Notes: generated from the sequence alone by a model not told the origin. Positions 37,603 to 46,303 are shown, numbered from the stretch's first letter. The stretch is DNA of 64,000 bases from Sphingobium yanoikuyae (GCF_013001025.1 NZ_CP053021.1:744001-808000), one strand, 5' to 3'. Made by a program: numbers and translations.

Positions 37603-37760
37603 CGGGACACTCCTTCGCTAGACGAAAAGAGGTTATGGTGACAGCAGGGGTCTGTCAATTTTGGTTTCAATTCGGAACTGTTGCCGGCGATCCGGGCCAA
37701 TTGTTCGATATCCGATGCCTTCTCCAGCCACATGGCTATCGGCTCGACACCGAGCCGTGC

Positions 37761-38693
37761 TCAGCGCCGGGGCCTGCAATTGCCGACGCGGGTGCCGGTG
37801 ATCGACATGAGAAATTCTGCGTCGCCGCCCATGGGGCTGCTCAGATCGCGGGCGGGCGCGCTATTGACCTCGAACAGGCGGATGTTGCGTTTTATCTCGA
37901 CACTGCGCGGGCCGATTGCGCCTTCCAGCTTGCCCTGCATCCGCACCCCCGGCCCGAGCCAGCAGCGCTGATTGCCGTGTATGGCGGCGCCGTCGCCGTC
38001 CAGTTTCCATTGCCGGCAATAGCTGGACGTGCCGGGGCCGGCGAAACTGTCGTCCAGCATGGTTTCGATCGTCGCGTCGATCGTGCCGTCGGGGATGCAC
38101 AGGTTCCAGGTGCGGATCGGCAGGGTGCGGGTGCTGAAATCGCGGATCACGGTCTGGTGCTGGCTGAACGCCCATTGGCCCGCGAGGATCGGGTTGGGGC
38201 GGCCGGTGACGATGATCGGCGGCCCCTTTGGCGGGGCGGGCGGCTGGTCGGGCGGGGCCGGGGACGGGGCGGCTGGAGGCGGGCCGGCCATGGCGGCGAC
38301 GGTGGCGGGCGGGGGCGGGGGCAGGGGCGCAGGCACTGGCACGACCTCATCCTCGAAACTGGCGATCTTGGCGTTTATGCAGGCCTTGCCACCGGCCGGG
38401 TCGCTGACGCCTTCGCGCACGCAGGCGCTGAGCATCGCGCACATGATCCGGTCGATCCGGGCGTCGCCGCTGGAACGGGTGATGACGCATTGGCGCAGGT
38501 CGGTGCCCAAGGCGGCATAATCGATCTTCACCTGGCGCATCTTGCGGGCGATGACGACGATCTCATTGTCGGCGGGGGAGGCGGCGGCCGGTGCGGGCGG
38601 ATGGTCCTGCGACCGGGCCGGGATGGCCGCCAGCAGGGCGAGCGACAGGCCGCAGCGCAGCGAGAATGAGGGGAATGCCCAATGCCCTGCCAT
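37761..38693 (-). CDS. Exported Pro-rich protein with DUF3617-like C-terminal domain
   Basis: A 310-residue protein with a signal peptide (AFPSFSLRCGLSLALLAAIP). The first domain has ADNEIVVIARKMRQVKIDY and paired Cys (QCVITRSSG, IMCAMLSACVREG, ACINAKI). A Pro/Ala linker rich in PPPP follows, then PIIVTGRPNPILAGQWAFSQ and a C-terminal domain (RTWNLCIPDGTIDATIETML, CRQWKLDGDGAAIHG, RCWLGPGVRMQGKL) that looks like DUF3617. ATG at 38693 follows GGGAGGG. Function is unknown. Confidence 0.65.
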   Translation of the reverse strand: MAGHWAFPSFSLRCGLSLALLAAIPARSQDHPPAPAAASPADNEIVVIARKMRQVKIDYAALGTDLRQCVITRSSGDARIDRIMCAMLSACVREGVSDPAGGKACINAKIASFEDEVVPVPAPLPPPPPATVAAMAGPPPAAPSPAPPDQPPAPPKGPPIIVTGRPNPILAGQWAFSQHQTVIRDFSTRTLPIRTWNLCIPDGTIDATIETMLDDSFAGPGTSSYCRQWKLDGDGAAIHGNQRCWLGPGVRMQGKLEGAIGPRSVEIKRNIRLFEVNSAPARDLSSPMGGDAEFLMSITGTRVGNCRPRR

Positions 38694-38894
38694 GAACCCT
38701 CCCGCCATGGGGCGTCACGCGTGCGCGCGCCATGGCGAAGCATAGGCGAAAAGCCGGGGCGCGGCCAGAGGGGCCGGCATTGCGGCTGTATCGCGGAGAG
38801 GGCGTGGCGAGGGGGCTGCGAACTGGGGTGGGGTGGTAGCTTTGGGTGGGTTTGAGACGGTCAGGTTTGCGCTGATTCAGGCGGTTAGCTGACG

Positions 38895-39170
38895 CTATTT
38901 CAAATTCGCTACGGAAGAGAGGAATGCTTGCCGCTCTGCATGCTTCTTTAAGCGCCGCCAACGCAGAATAAATCCCACTACGCCAAATGGAACGCACCAT
39001 AACAAAGCGATGCCCATGTGCGAAAATATCTCATCTGCGCGGTCAGGATGGTCATTTATCTCAATTCCGTCTGCGAGGATCGCTAAAGCGGACATGACAA
39101 CCCACAGCACGAAGAACACTCGTTCATGGATTGCAGACGGGACTGATTGGTGAGACGGGTAACGCTGCAT
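38895..39170 (-). CDS. Small membrane protein, unrecognised
   Basis: A 91-residue protein with two membrane helices (VFFVLWVVMSALAILADGI and MGIALLWCVPFGVVGFILRW) and a basic C-terminal end (RRLKKHAERQ). I do not recognise a family. The frame is open further upstream, but that part crosses a REP palindrome and is unlikely to be coding, so the ATG at 39170 is preferred. No clear ribosome site is present, so this is only a moderately supported gene. Confidence 0.45.
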   Translation of the reverse strand: MQRYPSHQSVPSAIHERVFFVLWVVMSALAILADGIEINDHPDRADEIFSHMGIALLWCVPFGVVGFILRWRRLKKHAERQAFLSSVANLK

Positions 39171-39268
39171 TAGGTCATGGTGCCATCGCCCCAAAATGTC
39201 CGCAATCGAGAAAGGTTGATCGCGGCTACAACGGCGAACAATGGTCGAAACCTGCCAATCTCCATGGG

Positions 39269-39297
39269 CGTCATCCCGGATCAAGTGCGGGATGACG
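39269..39297. repeat. REP palindrome (CGTCATCCC...GGGATGACG)
   Basis: CGTCATCCCGGATCAAGTG followed by CGGGATGACG is an imperfect 29-base palindrome of the type found between genes in sphingomonads. The surrounding gap 39171-39487 shows no other gene. Confidence 0.75.
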
Positions 39298-39487
39298 GAA
39301 CGGCGAGGGCAGCTTTTCTGAGCGGCGATCGACCAAACCGATGACAGTGCATGGCCGGAGCCTGTCCGGGGCGGGCATAATGTCCCATGGTCATCCCCCT
39401 GTTCCCGACATAGGAGGGGGCGTTCGATTGCCGTCGCGGCAATCGTGATGAACATGGTTTCTTGTTGGCCGGGATGTGTTCAAGATC

Positions 39488-39712
39488 ATGGACTGGTTTC
39501 CTGTTGTTTTCATCCTGTTCAAGGTCGTCGTGCTGGGGGCGGGCATGTTCTTTGCCGTCCGATGGCATTATGAGCAGGACAGGAAGGCGCAGAAGGGGGC
39601 GGTGCTGAGCGCGGTCGGCAAGATCAGCCTGGCCCTGCTGCTGGCGCTGGTGGGCCTCCTGTCCCTCACCTTCATGCTGGCGCGGATGCTGGGCATGGAT
39701 ATGGCCCTGTGA
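39488..39712 (+). CDS. Small membrane protein, unrecognised
   Basis: A 74-residue protein with two membrane helices (WFPVVFILFKVVVLGAGMFF and ISLALLLALVGLLSLTFMLA) joined by a basic loop (RWHYEQDRKAQKG). No family is recognised. The ATG at 39488 is used; a GTG 12 bases earlier is an alternative. Its end runs into a triple copy of a 14-base unit GTGATTTTGGTGCT. Confidence 0.5.
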   Translation: MDWFPVVFILFKVVVLGAGMFFAVRWHYEQDRKAQKGAVLSAVGKISLALLLALVGLLSLTFMLARMLGMDMAL

Positions 39713-39828
39713 TTTTGGTGCTGTGATTTTGGTGCTGTGATTGTGGTCCGCATCGTGCGTCGCGCGTTCGGATCATCGTTGCGCTGACGGGCGGCCTGTG
39801 CCGGATGGGCGCCTGTTCCGGAGGGGTG

Positions 39829-41628
39829 TCAGCCGCGCAGACGGTCGAGGCGATGCTTCAGCTTCCTCTGCAGCAATTCCCAGTTGGTCACGCCCTGGAT
39901 TACGCCGCCATTGGCGACGATCATCTGTTGCAGCCGATAGGTGTCGACATCCTGGATATCGACCCGGTCGCGGTTGATCACGGCCAGGGCGGCGGCGGTG
40001 CCGGCCGCTTCGCCCAGCGCCATCGAGGTCGGCTCCATGCGGATGGTGGAAAAGGCCTGGTGGGTCGCCGCGACGCAGAAGGGCACCATGAGGTTGGTGC
40101 ACTGGTCGCGATGCGGCACCATCAGTTCGAAGGGCAGCGGCGAGCGTTGATATTTGCCGCCGGCGGGCAGCATGAAATGGCCTTCATTGACGATGCCCCA
40201 TTGCCCCCGTTCGTCCCGGACCGCGATGCGGCTGGCGGCGTGGCTGTCCTGCCAGTAGGAGGCCATGGCGACGATCGAGGGGAGGCGCGGGGGCACGCCA
40301 TCAATATCCGACACGTCCCGGCCCGACCAGGCAAGGCCATTGTCCAGCCGGCGCGCCTCGCGCACATAGAGCTGGGGCGACCAGCCGGGCGTGTCGGCGG
40401 GATGGCAATCGGTGTGGCGGCCGCGCACCAGGCCCCAGTTGCGCACATCGCGTTGCAGCCCGGCGGGAATGCGAGGATCGCGGCCATGGGCCATGGCATG
40501 GAACCAGCCGCGAATATAATTTTCATGCGCCTTCCATATGCGTTCGCGCGCATCATAGTCGGCCGCCGGATAGGCGCGGTTGAGGCCGACCGCGTCGAGC
40601 GACATGGTGCCGCGATTGTTGATGTCGTAGATGCCCGGCGCGACCTCGTCCGCCTTCACCAGATCGCGGGCGAAATGCCAGTCCCGGCCATAGACCTGGC
40701 CGGCGCGCCGGCGCCGGTCGAAATCGCGAAACAGCAGTTCATAGTCGGCCTCGCGATAGCCATCGGGCGCGGTGGCAGGCAGGTCGAGCCGCAGTTCGGG
40801 CCGATCGGTCATGGTCAGGCGGAAGCAATAGGCCTGCACGCCATCGTCGGCAGCGCCGACCGGCCGGTTCGGCGCGGGATCGACCCCGGCGATCAGACGG
40901 CCCGACGGCTGGTCGAAGAAAGGGTCGATCGGCAGGATATTGTCCTTCTGCGGCGGATCGGTCCGGGTCAGCAGCTCATAGCGTGACCCGCGATAGCCAT
41001 TATAGGGATTGGCCCGGTCGGCGGCTTCGCGCCCGACCCTGGTGCTGATGCCGGCGCGGGCCATCAGGTCGCCTTCATAGGAGGCGTCGATGAAGATGCG
41101 GCCATGGGCGCGAACGCCCGAGCGGGTGATGATCTCGCGGATGGCGCGATCGGTCCGGTCGACGGTCTCGACCCCGTCCGACCAGAGGACCGGCACCCCG
41201 GCGGCGTCGAGCAGGTCGCGGAAATAGGGGGCGGCAACGGCCGGGTCGAAGGCGTAGCGATTGCCCGGCATGCCGCCGGACGCCGCCAGCGCGGCCATGG
41301 TGGTGCGGGCATAGCCGCCGACCGCATCGATATCGCGTATGTCGGTCCAGCTGAGCCCGCCGGCCAGCATGCCGCCGGGCTGGATTTCGCGCCAGCCGCC
41401 GATCAGCACCGCCGACGCGCCCAGATTGGCGGCGCTGACCGCAGCGATGACGCCGGCGGGGGTGGCGCCATAGACGACGACATCGGCATCGGCCCAGGCT
41501 TCCCCGGCAAGCGCGGTGCGGCGCGGATGGATGAGGGCGGCCGGCTTGCCGCTGGCCTGATGGCAGCTGACCAGGCCGGCTGCACCCGCCGCGCCCGCCA
41601 TCGTCGCCAGAAACGCGCGTCTGTCCAT
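39829..41628 (-). CDS. FAD-dependent oxidoreductase (FAD_oxidored family)
   Basis: A 599-residue exported flavoprotein with a twin-arginine-like leader (MDRRAFLATMAGAAGAAGLV). ADVVVYGATPAGVIAAVSAA is a variant dinucleotide-binding motif and RIFIDASYEGDLMARAGI the second FAD signature, both typical of the FAD_oxidored family found with polysaccharide and carbohydrate genes. The C-terminal part contains NLMVPFCVAATHQAFSTIRM and MALGEAAGTAAALAV, also conserved. Substrate is unknown. An ATG 12 bases earlier is possible. It is divergent from the GST gene. Confidence 0.85.
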   Translation of the reverse strand: MDRRAFLATMAGAAGAAGLVSCHQASGKPAALIHPRRTALAGEAWADADVVVYGATPAGVIAAVSAANLGASAVLIGGWREIQPGGMLAGGLSWTDIRDIDAVGGYARTTMAALAASGGMPGNRYAFDPAVAAPYFRDLLDAAGVPVLWSDGVETVDRTDRAIREIITRSGVRAHGRIFIDASYEGDLMARAGISTRVGREAADRANPYNGYRGSRYELLTRTDPPQKDNILPIDPFFDQPSGRLIAGVDPAPNRPVGAADDGVQAYCFRLTMTDRPELRLDLPATAPDGYREADYELLFRDFDRRRRAGQVYGRDWHFARDLVKADEVAPGIYDINNRGTMSLDAVGLNRAYPAADYDARERIWKAHENYIRGWFHAMAHGRDPRIPAGLQRDVRNWGLVRGRHTDCHPADTPGWSPQLYVREARRLDNGLAWSGRDVSDIDGVPPRLPSIVAMASYWQDSHAASRIAVRDERGQWGIVNEGHFMLPAGGKYQRSPLPFELMVPHRDQCTNLMVPFCVAATHQAFSTIRMEPTSMALGEAAGTAAALAVINRDRVDIQDVDTYRLQQMIVANGGVIQGVTNWELLQRKLKHRLDRLRG

Positions 41629-41809
41629 GACCGCCCCCATCCCGGATTGCCCCTGCAAAGGCTTTCCGATTTGCGGGGGCGTGGAAATTCCGGTCGAACA
41701 CCTAATGGATTGCGCGGTCAGGGCCGGGCAGGACAGAAGTGAACAGTTGCAATATGCGACTGGTCTGGCAGGATCGGTGCTCCACCACCAGAAAAATAGG
41801 AGTGGGTGC

Positions 41810-42451
41810 ATGATCATCTATGGCGCGCGACCGTCGCCCTTTGTGCGCAAGGTCATTGTCTTTGCAGCGGAAAAGGGGATCGCGGTCGAGGTGCGGCCGG
41901 CCGGATTCGGCAAGGGCGGCGCAGAGTTCGAGCGGGCGTCCCCCTTCGGTAAGATCCCGGCCCTGGTCGACGGCGATTTCGCGATCAGCGATTCGACCGC
42001 GATCATAACCTATATGGACGCGCTGTATCCCGAGCCGAACCTGATCCCGACCGAGGCGAAGGCGCGGGCGCGGACGATATGGTATGAGGAATTTGCCGAC
42101 ACCATCGCCCAGCCGGTGGGTGTCGACATCTTCTTCAACCGGGTGGTCGGCAAGCTGCTCGACATGCCGCATGACCCGGCCCGTGCCGACCGGGCGGAGG
42201 CGGAGAAGATGCCGGGCATCTATGATTATCTGGAGGCGGTTCTGCCCGATAGCGGCTGGCTGGTGGAGGATCGCTTCACTTTGGCCGACATTGCCGTCGC
42301 CTGTCCGCTGATCAATGTCTGCTATTGCAGCAACGGGCTGAAGGACGGCCGCTGGCCCAGGGTGAAGGCCTGGCTCGACGGATTGCGGGCGCGGCCGAGC
42401 TTTGCCGGGGCGATGGCGCAGGAGGCGCGGATGCTGGGCAAGGCTGTATAA
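41810..42451 (+). CDS. Glutathione S-transferase
   Basis: A 213-residue cytoplasmic enzyme. The thioredoxin-fold N-domain shows SPFVRKVIVFAAEKGIAVEV with Ser as the likely catalytic residue, GKIPALVDGDFAISDSTAII with the cis-Pro loop and the glutathione-binding Asp-Ser. The C-terminal helical domain has FTLADIAVACPLINV, the usual capping box. AGGAG precedes the ATG by seven bases. It would conjugate glutathione to electrophiles; the substrate is unknown. Confidence 0.92.
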   Translation: MIIYGARPSPFVRKVIVFAAEKGIAVEVRPAGFGKGGAEFERASPFGKIPALVDGDFAISDSTAIITYMDALYPEPNLIPTEAKARARTIWYEEFADTIAQPVGVDIFFNRVVGKLLDMPHDPARADRAEAEKMPGIYDYLEAVLPDSGWLVEDRFTLADIAVACPLINVCYCSNGLKDGRWPRVKAWLDGLRARPSFAGAMAQEARMLGKAV

Positions 42452-42594
42452 CCCATATGGAACATTCTGCTTGACATCGTCACGCTGATCGGGCAGATAA
42501 GAGGAAAGTCGATAATTGCGACTCGCTGGCCTCGGTCGGTGGTGGCGCTATGGGTCGGCTGGGTTGTGGACGGCCGGGTTTTCGAGGGCGGCTT

Positions 42595-42737
42595 TTGGGG
42601 CTGTGCCTTGGGGCTGTGCCTTGGGGCTGTGCCTTGGGGCTGTGCCTTGGGGCTGTGCCTTGGGGCTGTGCCTTGGGGCTGTGCCTTGGGGCTGTGCCTT
42701 GGGGCTGTGCCTTGGGGCTGTGCCTTGGGGCTGTGCC
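42595..42737. repeat. Tandem repeat, 11 perfect copies of a 13-bp unit
   Basis: TTGGGGCTGTGCC is repeated 11 times without a single change over 143 bases. Because 13 is not a multiple of 3, every frame stays open through the array, creating spurious ORFs on both strands. It lies in the 583-base gap between the GST gene and the small terminase, with no gene upstream of the terminator at 42851. Confidence 0.97.
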
Positions 42738-42850
42738 TTCCAGGTCGGGATTTGCAGTCGGTCCTTGAGGGCTGGTGCGTGACGGTGCGGGGCTTTTGGG
42801 ATGCCGGCGCCGCGATGCGATGCTGACAGATATTGCCTTCAGGTGAGGCG

Positions 42851-42884
42851 AAAGGGGCTGGTCCGATTGGGCCGGCCCCTTTTG
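42851..42884. terminator. Bidirectional intrinsic terminator-like hairpin
   Basis: AAAGGGGCTGG pairs with CCGGCCCCTTTT around a short loop. T-runs lie on both sides when each strand is read. It separates the tandem repeat from the small terminase gene. Confidence 0.7.
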
Positions 42885-43034
42885 CGTTGGGCGAGCGTGC
42901 GGGGCTGAAGCTGGCGGGGCGGTGTGCGGGGGAGCTATTGCACGGCGCGGTGGCGCGGGGCTGCTGCCGATGGCGGCGTGCGGCGCGAGGTCGCGCGGCG
43001 GGGCGATGGTTCGGGACAATCGGGGGAGAGGGTG

Positions 43035-43580
43035 ATGGCGGCGCGAAAGGGGACGGCTGGACGGCCGGAGCGCGTGGCGCAGCGGCAGGCGGCGGGCGAG
43101 GGGGTGCGGACGCAATTGCGACAGGTGCGCAGGGATGGCTGGGCGCAGGGCGATCGTGCCCTGTTCCTGGCGGAGCTGGCCGAGACCTGCAATGTCAGCG
43201 AGGCGGCGCGGACCGTGGGAAAGAGCCGGCAGGCGGCCTATGGGCTGAAGCAGCGCGACGCGGAGTTCGCGCGCGACTGGGATGCGGCGATCGAGCAGGG
43301 CTATGGCGAGATCGAGGCAATGCTGATCCGGCTGGCGCTGCATGGCTGCGAGAGCGAGGAAATCATCGAGGATGGCGAGGGCGCGGTGAAGACCCGCAAG
43401 GTCAAGCGCGCGCCCAATCCGTCGCTGGGGCTGCAATTGCTGAAGCTGCATGCCGCCCAGGTCGCGGCGCGCCGGGCGGCGCGGGGCGATGCGACCGGAC
43501 CGGGCAGTCCCGCAGCGATCGCCAGTGTCGAGCGGGTGCTGGCAGAGATACGCCGGCGCCGCGCGGCGGCGGGGACGTGA
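43035..43580 (+). CDS. GTA/phage small terminase-like protein
   Basis: A 181-residue basic protein. LAELAETCNVSEAARTVGKS and RQAAYGLKQRDAEFARDWDA form the helix-turn-helix used by small terminases to bind DNA ends, and SLGLQLLKLHAAQVAARRAA is a helical segment for oligomerisation. It matches the small terminase of GTA-type clusters in sphingomonads, the first gene of the head-packaging set. The ATG at 43035 follows GGGGGAGAGG. The large terminase lies 5.4 kb downstream instead of next door. Confidence 0.7.
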   Translation: MAARKGTAGRPERVAQRQAAGEGVRTQLRQVRRDGWAQGDRALFLAELAETCNVSEAARTVGKSRQAAYGLKQRDAEFARDWDAAIEQGYGEIEAMLIRLALHGCESEEIIEDGEGAVKTRKVKRAPNPSLGLQLLKLHAAQVAARRAARGDATGPGSPAAIASVERVLAEIRRRRAAAGT

Positions 43581-43687
43581 GGGGGAGGCTGCGTGGGTTG
43601 CAGAGGCGGGGCGGGGCGCTAGAGCAGTCGATCCGGTTGCGTCGGCTCGACTGCCCTATGCTCCTGTTTCGACGCGTTTTCGGAGTC

Positions 43688-43722
43688 ATCAGGTGATTCC
43701 ACCTGACTGGAAAATGCTCTAA
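43688..43722. repeat. Short palindromic intergenic repeat, copy 1
   Basis: ATCAGGTGATTCCACCTG followed by ACTGGAAAATGCTCTAA. A related copy lies at 47394-47428. Both carry an inner palindrome CAGGTGATTCCACCTG or CAGATGATTTTACCTG. This sequence sits in the gap before the unknown gene at 43732. Confidence 0.7.
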
Positions 43723-43731
43723 TGTTCCCCC

Positions 43732-44442
43732 ATGGGCGATCAGGCGATGCTGACGAAAATCAATAGGTTGATGTTGGCGGACGCATTTGCGCCGGCGCAT
43801 CGCTCCATGGCGCTGTCGGCCGGGGAGGCAGTGGTTCGGGCGCTGACAAGTCGACAATGGACGGAGCGATTTGCGGTCCAGGCTGAAGGACAGGGCGTGC
43901 TGATTCCGGCACGCCTCTATTTCGCGACTGACCGGCTGCGATTGAGCAAGGACGATCCGGCCTGGGGTTACGCGCGCGCGTTGCAGACGCGCAGCAGCGA
44001 TGGCTTCCTGCGCCAGGCCGCTGCGCGCGATCTGATCGGCGATTTTCAGCCCTGGGCTACCCCGTTCATCGTCGCGCTGATCGGCGAGTATATCGTGGAG
44101 ATACTGGAAGACATAGCGGCCGGTCTCACGCCGGAAATGACGTTGGCGCTGGCCGCTTTTATTGCTGAAAATCCAGCCTATTGGCGGACCACGAAGCGCC
44201 GCGTGATGAGCTATTGGGACGCATATTATCGACATGGTGGCTATGACATGCCGGTCACGCATGTGACCCTGATGGAAGAGGCAAGCTGTTGGAGCCGGGT
44301 GAAGCGCCACATGCTGCGCTATTGGAATGTCGGCCATCGACATGATCGCGGCAATGTGATGCACCGCAGCTATCGACGGGACGAATATATCGGTTTCAAG
44401 CTGATCGATCGCCTCGACCTGGCCGTGACTGGCCAGGCCTGA
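43732..44442 (+). CDS. Hypothetical cytoplasmic protein
   Basis: A 236-residue protein that I do not recognise. It has no signal peptide or membrane helix. PARLYFATDRLRLSKDDPAW, LQTRSSDGFLRQAAARDLIG, PWATPFIVALIGEYIVEIL and RRDEYIGFKLIDRL suggest a folded alpha-helical protein. Base composition is like its neighbours. It lies between the small and large terminase genes, yet nothing in it suggests a phage role. Confidence 0.65.
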   Translation: MGDQAMLTKINRLMLADAFAPAHRSMALSAGEAVVRALTSRQWTERFAVQAEGQGVLIPARLYFATDRLRLSKDDPAWGYARALQTRSSDGFLRQAAARDLIGDFQPWATPFIVALIGEYIVEILEDIAAGLTPEMTLALAAFIAENPAYWRTTKRRVMSYWDAYYRHGGYDMPVTHVTLMEEASCWSRVKRHMLRYWNVGHRHDRGNVMHRSYRRDEYIGFKLIDRLDLAVTGQA

Positions 44443-44605
44443 CGAAGGAGGCGATTGGCGTTCTGGCGGTGAGGCCCTCTGCGGGCTTTCGTGAGGAGAA
44501 TGAAGCGCCCCGGCGCAAGCCTGTCCCGAGCGTCCTATCGGAACGCCTGGCGCCATTTGATCCCGCGAGCGACGGTCAGGGGTGGGTAGGGGGCTGACCG
44601 ACAAT

Positions 44606-44730
44606 CCTCCCCAAGCTTGCTTGGGGAGGGGGACCGCCGAAGGCGGTGGAGGGGCAAGTAGATGAGGTCGCGCCATTGCCCCTCCGTCAGCGCTTCGCGC
44701 TGCCACCTCCCCAAGACAAGCTTGGGGAGG
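44606..44730. repeat. Long REP-type inverted repeat (CCTCCCCAAGC family)
   Basis: CCTCCCCAAGCTTGCTTGG-type sequence on the left is mirrored by ACCTCCCCAAGACAAGCTTG and GGGGAGG on the right, and the inner parts GAGGGGCAA and TTGCCCCTC also pair. The whole is a nested palindrome of about 125 bases. The gap 44443-44912 contains this element, a weaker AGCGTCCTATCGG piece and a CGTCATTGCGGGCG piece near 44775, but no gene. Confidence 0.75.
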
Positions 44731-44912
44731 AATGAGAAACGTCAGCTTCTGGTCGTTAGCCGTCAAAGCCCGACATCGTCATTGCGGGCGTAGCGAAGCA
44801 AGGGTGGGAGATCGTCGAGGCTCGCCCTTCGCACCGTGGGCTTTTGCTGGCGCGCGGTTCTTCTGGTAGGATCGGGGCGCGGTTTTGGAGATCGGGCTTT
44901 GGAGATCGGGCG

Positions 44913-45251
44913 ATGCTGGTTGGGCTGATCCTGTTGGCGGCGGTGGGGGCGATGATCGCGCTGTCGGTGCGCGCCGATCGGCGGTTCCGGGCGATCGACC
45001 GGCTGCCGATGCAATGGACGCTGACCGGGGCGGTGAGCTGGCATGCGCCGCGGACCGTGGCGCTGGCCTTCACGCCGATACTGGGGACGATCCTGATCCT
45101 GGCCGTGGGCGCCATGGCTTTGTGGGTGCCGCCGCGCGCCGGGCAGGAGGGGCTGGTGATTCCTGTGCTGCTGGCGATCGCGGCGGGGCTGGTGGCGATC
45201 CATGCGCTGCATATCTGGATGATCGGGCGCTGGGCGAGGGCGCGGCGCTGA
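44913..45251 (+). CDS. Small membrane protein, weakly DUF1648-like
   Basis: A 112-residue protein with three membrane helices. IDRLPMQWTLTGAVSWHAPR resembles the periplasmic LP...W...G segment of the DUF1648/SdpI-like proteins, followed by VALAFTPILGTILILAVGAM and LLAIAAGLVAIHALHIWM. Family assignment is tentative. The ATG at 44913 has GGAG eight bases upstream. It ends 27 bases before the next gene. Confidence 0.6.
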   Translation: MLVGLILLAAVGAMIALSVRADRRFRAIDRLPMQWTLTGAVSWHAPRTVALAFTPILGTILILAVGAMALWVPPRAGQEGLVIPVLLAIAAGLVAIHALHIWMIGRWARARR

Positions 45252-45278
45252 ACGGGCTTTGGGGCTGAGGAGGCGAGG

Positions 45279-45848
45279 ATGCGGCGTGTGACCCGGAGCA
45301 GGATGGCGCTGATGCTGGTGGCGCCGATGGTGATGATGCTGCCCGCTGGCGCGCGCGGCGCCCCGCCAACGAGTTGGGCCAAGGCGGGCGTGTCGCTGGC
45401 CGACTATGCCGGCGATGCGGGGGCCTGCGCGGAGGCGACGCGGGACAGAGCGGTGACGGTGCGACCGGAGACGGCGCAGGCGCTGGATGCGCTGAGCATG
45501 GTCGACCTGACGATGATCCTGCGGACCTATGGTGGCGATAGCGATGCCAGCCCGCTGATGGCGGCGGCGAATATCGGCATGCATCATGACGATGCCAATG
45601 TGGCGCGGCGAACGGCGAATTTCGGCGCGAAATATCAGGCGATAACGCGCAGCGACGTGCGCGCGCAGTTGCAGGCGGCGCTGGACCAGTGCCTGGTTGA
45701 TCGCGGCTATGTGCGGATCATGCTGACGCAGGACCAGGTGCGCGGGCTGGCGAAGCTGAAGCGCGGGACCGCCGAGCGCACCGCCTATCTGCACGCGATC
45801 GACAGCGATCCGGCGGTGATCGCTGCGCAGCGGGTGGTGGAAGAATGA
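45279..45848 (+). CDS. Secreted hypothetical protein
   Basis: A 189-residue protein with a signal peptide (RMALMLVAPMVMMLPAGARG). The mature part has two Cys (GACAEATRD and LDQCLVDRGY), likely a disulfide, and ends KRGTAERTAYLHAIDSDPAV. GAGGAGGCGAGG precedes the ATG. The stop overlaps the start of the next small gene. A decayed copy of its last 31 codons lies just downstream at 46076-46171. Confidence 0.7.
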   Translation: MRRVTRSRMALMLVAPMVMMLPAGARGAPPTSWAKAGVSLADYAGDAGACAEATRDRAVTVRPETAQALDALSMVDLTMILRTYGGDSDASPLMAAANIGMHHDDANVARRTANFGAKYQAITRSDVRAQLQAALDQCLVDRGYVRIMLTQDQVRGLAKLKRGTAERTAYLHAIDSDPAVIAAQRVVEE

Positions 45849-46054
45849 CGATGCGGATCGGGATCGTCCTGGCCAGCCTGGCCTTGTGCGTTGCCTTGTT
45901 CTGGGGCGGATCGGCGCTGGTCGCGCTGATGATGGAATGGCTGGTCGCGTATCCGTGGGTGGCGAAGGCGATGGCGGCGTTGCCGATGCTGGTGCTGTCG
46001 CTGATGGCGGTGACGATCGTGCATTGGCGCCGCGATGCGGCGGACGCCGGCTGA
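45845..46054 (+). CDS. Small two-helix membrane protein
   Basis: A 69-residue protein with two membrane helices (IGIVLASLALCVALFWGGSA and VAKAMAALPMLVLSLMAVTI). It overlaps the preceding gene by four bases (ATGA), so it is translationally coupled to the secreted protein. No family is recognised. Confidence 0.6.
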   Translation: MTMRIGIVLASLALCVALFWGGSALVALMMEWLVAYPWVAKAMAALPMLVLSLMAVTIVHWRRDAADAG

Positions 46055-46075
46055 ACGGAAGGCGGCGGGCTGGTA

Positions 46076-46171
46076 AAGCGCCAATGTGGGACGGCGGAAC
46101 GCACCGTTTATCTGCATGTGATCAACAACGATCCGGCGGTGATGTCGGCGCATCGGATGATGGAGGAATGA
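46076..46171 (+). pseudogene. Decayed copy of the 45279-45848 gene end
   Basis: This frame reads KRQCGTAERTVYLHVINNDP-AVMSAHRMMEE and a stop, matching KRGTAERTAYLHAIDSDP-AVIAAQRVVEE at the end of the secreted protein. No upstream part of the gene is present. It follows the small membrane gene directly, as if a second secreted protein and membrane pair once existed. The rest of the gap to 46303 is AT-rich (46180-46265) with no gene. Confidence 0.8.
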
Positions 46172-46303
46172 AGGCGCGCGGTGTGTTGCTCACTATATTA
46201 TGTGGTGACAATATAAGACGTGCAGTTTTCAATGATGACAATATTTGTTTCTTAATGTTTCATACATGGATTGGCTATAGCCGCCTCTGCGGGGTAAAGA
46301 TCT

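Noticed and set aside
39171..39455. N-terminal extension of the small membrane gene at 38895
   Set aside because: The extension crosses a REP palindrome (39269-39297) and contains peptide typical of translated REP sequence.
42595..42737. Possible CRISPR array
   Set aside because: Units are contiguous with no spacers, and no cas gene is present.
42480..43451. A minus-strand ORF with a repeated 13-residue unit (RHSPKAQPQGTAP)
   Set aside because: The repeat comes entirely from the 13-bp tandem array, which is open in all frames; the flanks show no gene-like content.
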